Translations under genes and position numbers: made by a program
The notes under the pieces: generated by a model
What the model was told of the DNA's origin: nothing
Database searches by the model: none
Seen by the model: only the letters and a program-made list of their open reading frames with translations
Shown: piece by piece, positions 4,803 to 6,954 of the stretch
How the letters are laid out: the number at the start of each line of letters is the position of its first letter
Position numbering within the stretch: position 1 is the stretch's first letter
From: an uncultured Granulosicoccaceae bacterium
Lineage (GTDB): Bacteria; Pseudomonadota; Gammaproteobacteria; JABXHR01
Direction of reading: 5' to 3'
Length of the DNA: 6,954 nucleotides
NCBI GenBank assembly: GCA_937921805.1
Contig: CAKZUS010000117.1
Location: 1-6,954, forward strand

Positions 4803-6644
4803 ATGCGCGCACTCTTTTTAATTAGTGTGTCCTGGCTCTGCCTCGGCACTATCTCAGGCTGCGCGACACGCGCCACCGACCAATTAGCGAGTCTTAGCAC
4901 GGACCTGGCCTTGCCCTATACCGTGCAACTCGACGGCGCACCCAGTGAGGCCATTGACGCGCGACTGCGCGAGTCCATGCCCCTGTTTCGGTTTCAGCAA
5001 CGCGGCGTCCCCAGTGCCGCCTTGCTGCGTCGTCGAGCGCGCGGCGACGAAGACCTAGTGCGTCAAATACTGCGCTCCGAAGGCTATTACGAGGCCGATA
5101 TCGACATTACAGCGCAAACCACTCCGCTAGAGGCGCGGATATCGATTAGCCCTGGCCCAGCCTTTACCTTGGCGCAGCACGAGATTGCTCTCGATGCAGC
5201 GCCAGTGGGCTTTGACGCCGAGGCCCTGCAAGCCCTCCAGCACGGTGCACGCTTGGGCGAGCGCGCGGTCGCCGCCGAGATTGTTGATACGGAGGCGCGC
5301 ATTCTCCGCTATGCCCAAGAGCACGGCTATCCCTATGCAAAGAACCTGGGACGACGCATTGCTGGCGATCGCGATGGCAAGCAACTGCGCGTACAGACTC
5401 AATATCAATTAGGGCCGCCGCAGCGCTTTGGCCCACTGCGCATTGTTTATGACAACGGCCCCGATGCAGAGAGTTCCTCTGCTATTGCTCCCGTCGATGA
5501 GCAATATTTGCGCAGCTATCTAGGCTGGGAGCGCGGCGATGTATTTAGTACCTCACTGACGGAGTCGTTTCGTCAAGACATCGCCGGCACCGGCTTGTTT
5601 AGCAGCGTCGCCATCAGTTGGCCCTCAGAGGCGCCTTCCTCAAATGTCACCTCTGATACTAGTGATGGTGGTGATACTAACGACTCCCGCCCAGAGACCG
5701 CTGTGCCTGAGCTGCCCTTGACCTTGACACTGCGCACGGCACTGGCCCGCAGCGCCAGCGTGGGATTGCGTCAAGACAGTGACTCGGGCGCCTCAATACA
5801 GTGGGGACTACGCCACCGCAATGCCTTTGGCGCTGGCGAGCGCTTCGACCTAGCGGTGCAATGGGGGGAAAGCAGCCAATCCATCGGTGTGGAGCTGCAC
5901 AAACCACAATTCACCGCCGATGATCGCTATCTTCGCCTGAGAGCCAATGTTGTCGAAGAAGAGGACTACCGCACCAACGAAGTCAGTGCCTTGATTGAGC
6001 GCCAGATCAACACGCGCTGGACTGCCGGCCTCGGCGGGCGCTGGCTCTCGTCGGAGTCGATTACGGGCAACGAAGACTACACGCTCTGGGGCGTGCCCTT
6101 TTATACGCGCTACGACAGCAGCGATGATGTGTTTGCCCCCACGCGCGGTACGCGTTTGAACTTAGGGCTGACCCCCTACCGCGATGCCGACGACGCCTAT
6201 GGCTTCACCCAATACGACGCGAGCTTAAGCCGCTACCGCAGCTGGGACCAAGACACGCTCGCAGTGCGCGCGCGCGCGGCGGCACTCAGCGGTGCCGACT
6301 TGGAGCAGATCCCCCCGCCACAGCGCCTCTATGCTGGCGGCGGCGGCTCGGTACGCGGTTATGCGTCCAAATCCTTGGCCCCTGACGGCGCTCTGGCGAG
6401 CAGTGAGCTGAGTGTAGAGTGGCGGCGACGCTGGTCAGAGAGCCTAGGGAGCGCAGTTTTTGTCGAAGGAGCGTCAATGAATCTCAACGACGCCAGCCCC
6501 CAGTGGCAAGACCCTCACTGGGCGGCAGGCTTTGGCGTTCGGTACTTCTCTCCTATCGGACCGGTGCGTTTGGACTTCGCACGCCCCTGGGAGAGTGAGG
6601 ACGGGGATTGGCAGTTTTATCTCAGCATCGGGGAGGCTTTCTAA
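4803..6644 (+). CDS. tamA: TamA, Omp85-family outer-membrane translocation and assembly protein
   Basis: Outer-membrane beta-barrel protein (613 residues, close to the usual size of about 580) that works with TamB to insert autotransporters and other outer-membrane proteins. The signal sequence (residues 1-19, hydrophobic ALFLISVSWLCLGTIS) ends in I-S-G-C20, a good lipobox, which is unusual for a barrel protein. Three POTRA-like domains follow, at about 38-118, 119-204 and 206-312. The third contains an acidic Ser/Thr/Asp-rich insertion (about 275-303). The barrel occupies about 313-613, with the conserved V517-R-G-Y520 loop motif after GGGGS, the late strand motif GPVRLDFARPW, and a C-terminal phenylalanine (YLSIGEAF) typical of barrels recognised by the BAM complex. 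The ATG at 4803 is preferred because it gives a short Met-Arg n-region; a GTG at 4791 would add four residues. The stop overlaps the tamB start by one base, so the two are translationally coupled. Confidence 0.95.
   Translation: MRALFLISVSWLCLGTISGCATRATDQLASLSTDLALPYTVQLDGAPSEAIDARLRESMPLFRFQQRGVPSAALLRRRARGDEDLVRQILRSEGYYEADIDITAQTTPLEARISISPGPAFTLAQHEIALDAAPVGFDAEALQALQHGARLGERAVAAEIVDTEARILRYAQEHGYPYAKNLGRRIAGDRDGKQLRVQTQYQLGPPQRFGPLRIVYDNGPDAESSSAIAPVDEQYLRSYLGWERGDVFSTSLTESFRQDIAGTGLFSSVAISWPSEAPSSNVTSDTSDGGDTNDSRPETAVPELPLTLTLRTALARSASVGLRQDSDSGASIQWGLRHRNAFGAGERFDLAVQWGESSQSIGVELHKPQFTADDRYLRLRANVVEEEDYRTNEVSALIERQINTRWTAGLGGRWLSSESITGNEDYTLWGVPFYTRYDSSDDVFAPTRGTRLNLGLTPYRDADDAYGFTQYDASLSRYRSWDQDTLAVRARAAALSGADLEQIPPPQRLYAGGGGSVRGYASKSLAPDGALASSELSVEWRRRWSESLGSAVFVEGASMNLNDASPQWQDPHWAAGFGVRYFSPIGPVRLDFARPWESEDGDWQFYLSIGEAF
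5625..5714 (+). repeat. Low-complexity acidic insertion in TamA POTRA3, with internal 8-bp direct repeat
   Basis: This stretch codes for about 30 residues made almost only of Ser, Thr, Asp, Asn, Gly, Glu and Pro, between two predicted strands of the third POTRA domain (VAISWP before it, LPLTLTL after it). TGATACTA recurs at 5654-5661 and 5672-5679, an 18-bp period corresponding to DTSDGG followed by DTNDSR, suggesting growth by slippage. Confidence 0.6.
6631..6636 (+). promoter_or_regulatory. Ribosome binding site of tamB
   Basis: GGGAGG lies seven bases before the tamB ATG, inside the last codons of tamA. It is the strongest plus-strand Shine-Dalgarno in the window and decides the ATG at 6644 as start. 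Confidence 0.8.
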
Positions 6645-6954
6645 TGCCGCGCTCTCATCGTCTCTCGCGCTCTCTATGGCGCCCTCTCTGGCTCATATGG
6701 CTTGGCATGCTGCTGTCCTCGCCGGCTCATGCGTTATTACAAAACAAAATGATCGAGTTTCTGCTCGATCAGCTCTCGACTCCCGGCCAGTTTGAGATCA
6801 CCGCTGAGCACGTGACTGACAATGCCGAAGGCAACACTAGCCTACAGGGGGTGCGCGTTAGCGACAGCCAAGGGGTGTGGCTGCGCGTGCAGGAGTTAAG
6901 CTTCGCCTGGAACCCCAGCGCTCTGCTCAGCGCTCGAGTAGAGCTGTCGCAGTT
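6644..6954 (+). CDS. tamB: TamB, translocation/assembly module protein, N-terminal fragment; runs off the right edge
   Basis: Large AsmA-like periplasm-spanning partner of TamA. Only the first 103 codons are visible; complete family members usually exceed 1,000 residues. A basic n-region (MPRSHRLSRSLWR) leads into a hydrophobic segment (14-27) ending in A28-H-A30, which looks like a signal peptidase I site, whereas E. coli TamB keeps an uncleaved anchor. The mature start (LLQNKMIEFLLDQLS) and then FEITAEHVT, GVRVSDSQGVWLRVQELSFAWNPSALL and ARVEL follow the conserved TamB N-terminal pattern, in which a 'GVWL...W(N)xSALL' segment recurs. The ATG overlaps the tamA stop by one base (TAATG) with a good ribosome site upstream, so tamA-tamB is an operon. 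Identity is well supported by both sequence and context. Confidence 0.93.
   Translation, partial: MPRSHRLSRSLWRPLWLIWLGMLLSSPAHALLQNKMIEFLLDQLSTPGQFEITAEHVTDNAEGNTSLQGVRVSDSQGVWLRVQELSFAWNPSALLSARVELSQ

Noticed and set aside
6266..6281. A run of alternating CG dinucleotides as a possible Z-DNA or regulatory site.
   Set aside because: It lies inside tamA and codes for an ordinary Val-Arg-Ala-Arg-Ala barrel strand; high G+C codon use explains it.

Overview
The window looks like a chromosomal segment of a Gram-negative proteobacterium, most likely a gammaproteobacterium. The evidence is an Enterobacteria-like DNA polymerase II, an outer-membrane TamA/TamB export pair, dense coding at fairly high G+C, and Shine-Dalgarno-type ribosome binding sites. 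Genus cannot be read from the sequence. No rRNA, tRNA, CRISPR array, insertion sequence or phage gene was seen.

Layout: (1) The 5' end of polB (DNA polymerase II, family B) runs leftward from 1871 to beyond the left edge; all exonuclease and polymerase catalytic motifs are present. (2) A 297-bp divergent intergenic region (1872-2168) carries an inverted repeat next to the polB ribosome-binding region and a short direct repeat in front of the next gene. (3) A small DNA-deoxyinosine (hypoxanthine) glycosylase runs rightward (2169-2645). (4) After a 148-bp gap containing a 12-bp tandem repeat comes a 403-residue MFS transporter (2794-4005) of unknown substrate. (5) A methyltransferase of the pseudaminic-acid-biosynthesis-associated type lies convergent to it on the minus strand (4053-4676). 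(6) Divergent from that gene, tamA (4803-6644) and the start of tamB (6644 to the right edge) overlap by one base and form an operon.

How the genes relate: polB and the glycosylase both belong to DNA damage tolerance and repair and share one divergent control region, though no canonical LexA box is visible there. The tamA-tamB pair forms the Omp85/AsmA-like translocation and assembly module joining inner and outer membranes. The MFS transporter and the orphan methyltransferase have no obvious partner here. The window is mostly ordinary core genome. The points most worth a second look are a lipobox on TamA, an acidic Ser/Thr/Asp-rich insertion in its third POTRA domain, an Asn-to-Ser change in the Exo II motif of Pol II, the polB/glycosylase pairing, and a pseudaminic-acid-type methylase with no pse genes nearby. 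I did not find convincing evidence of an undescribed multi-gene system.
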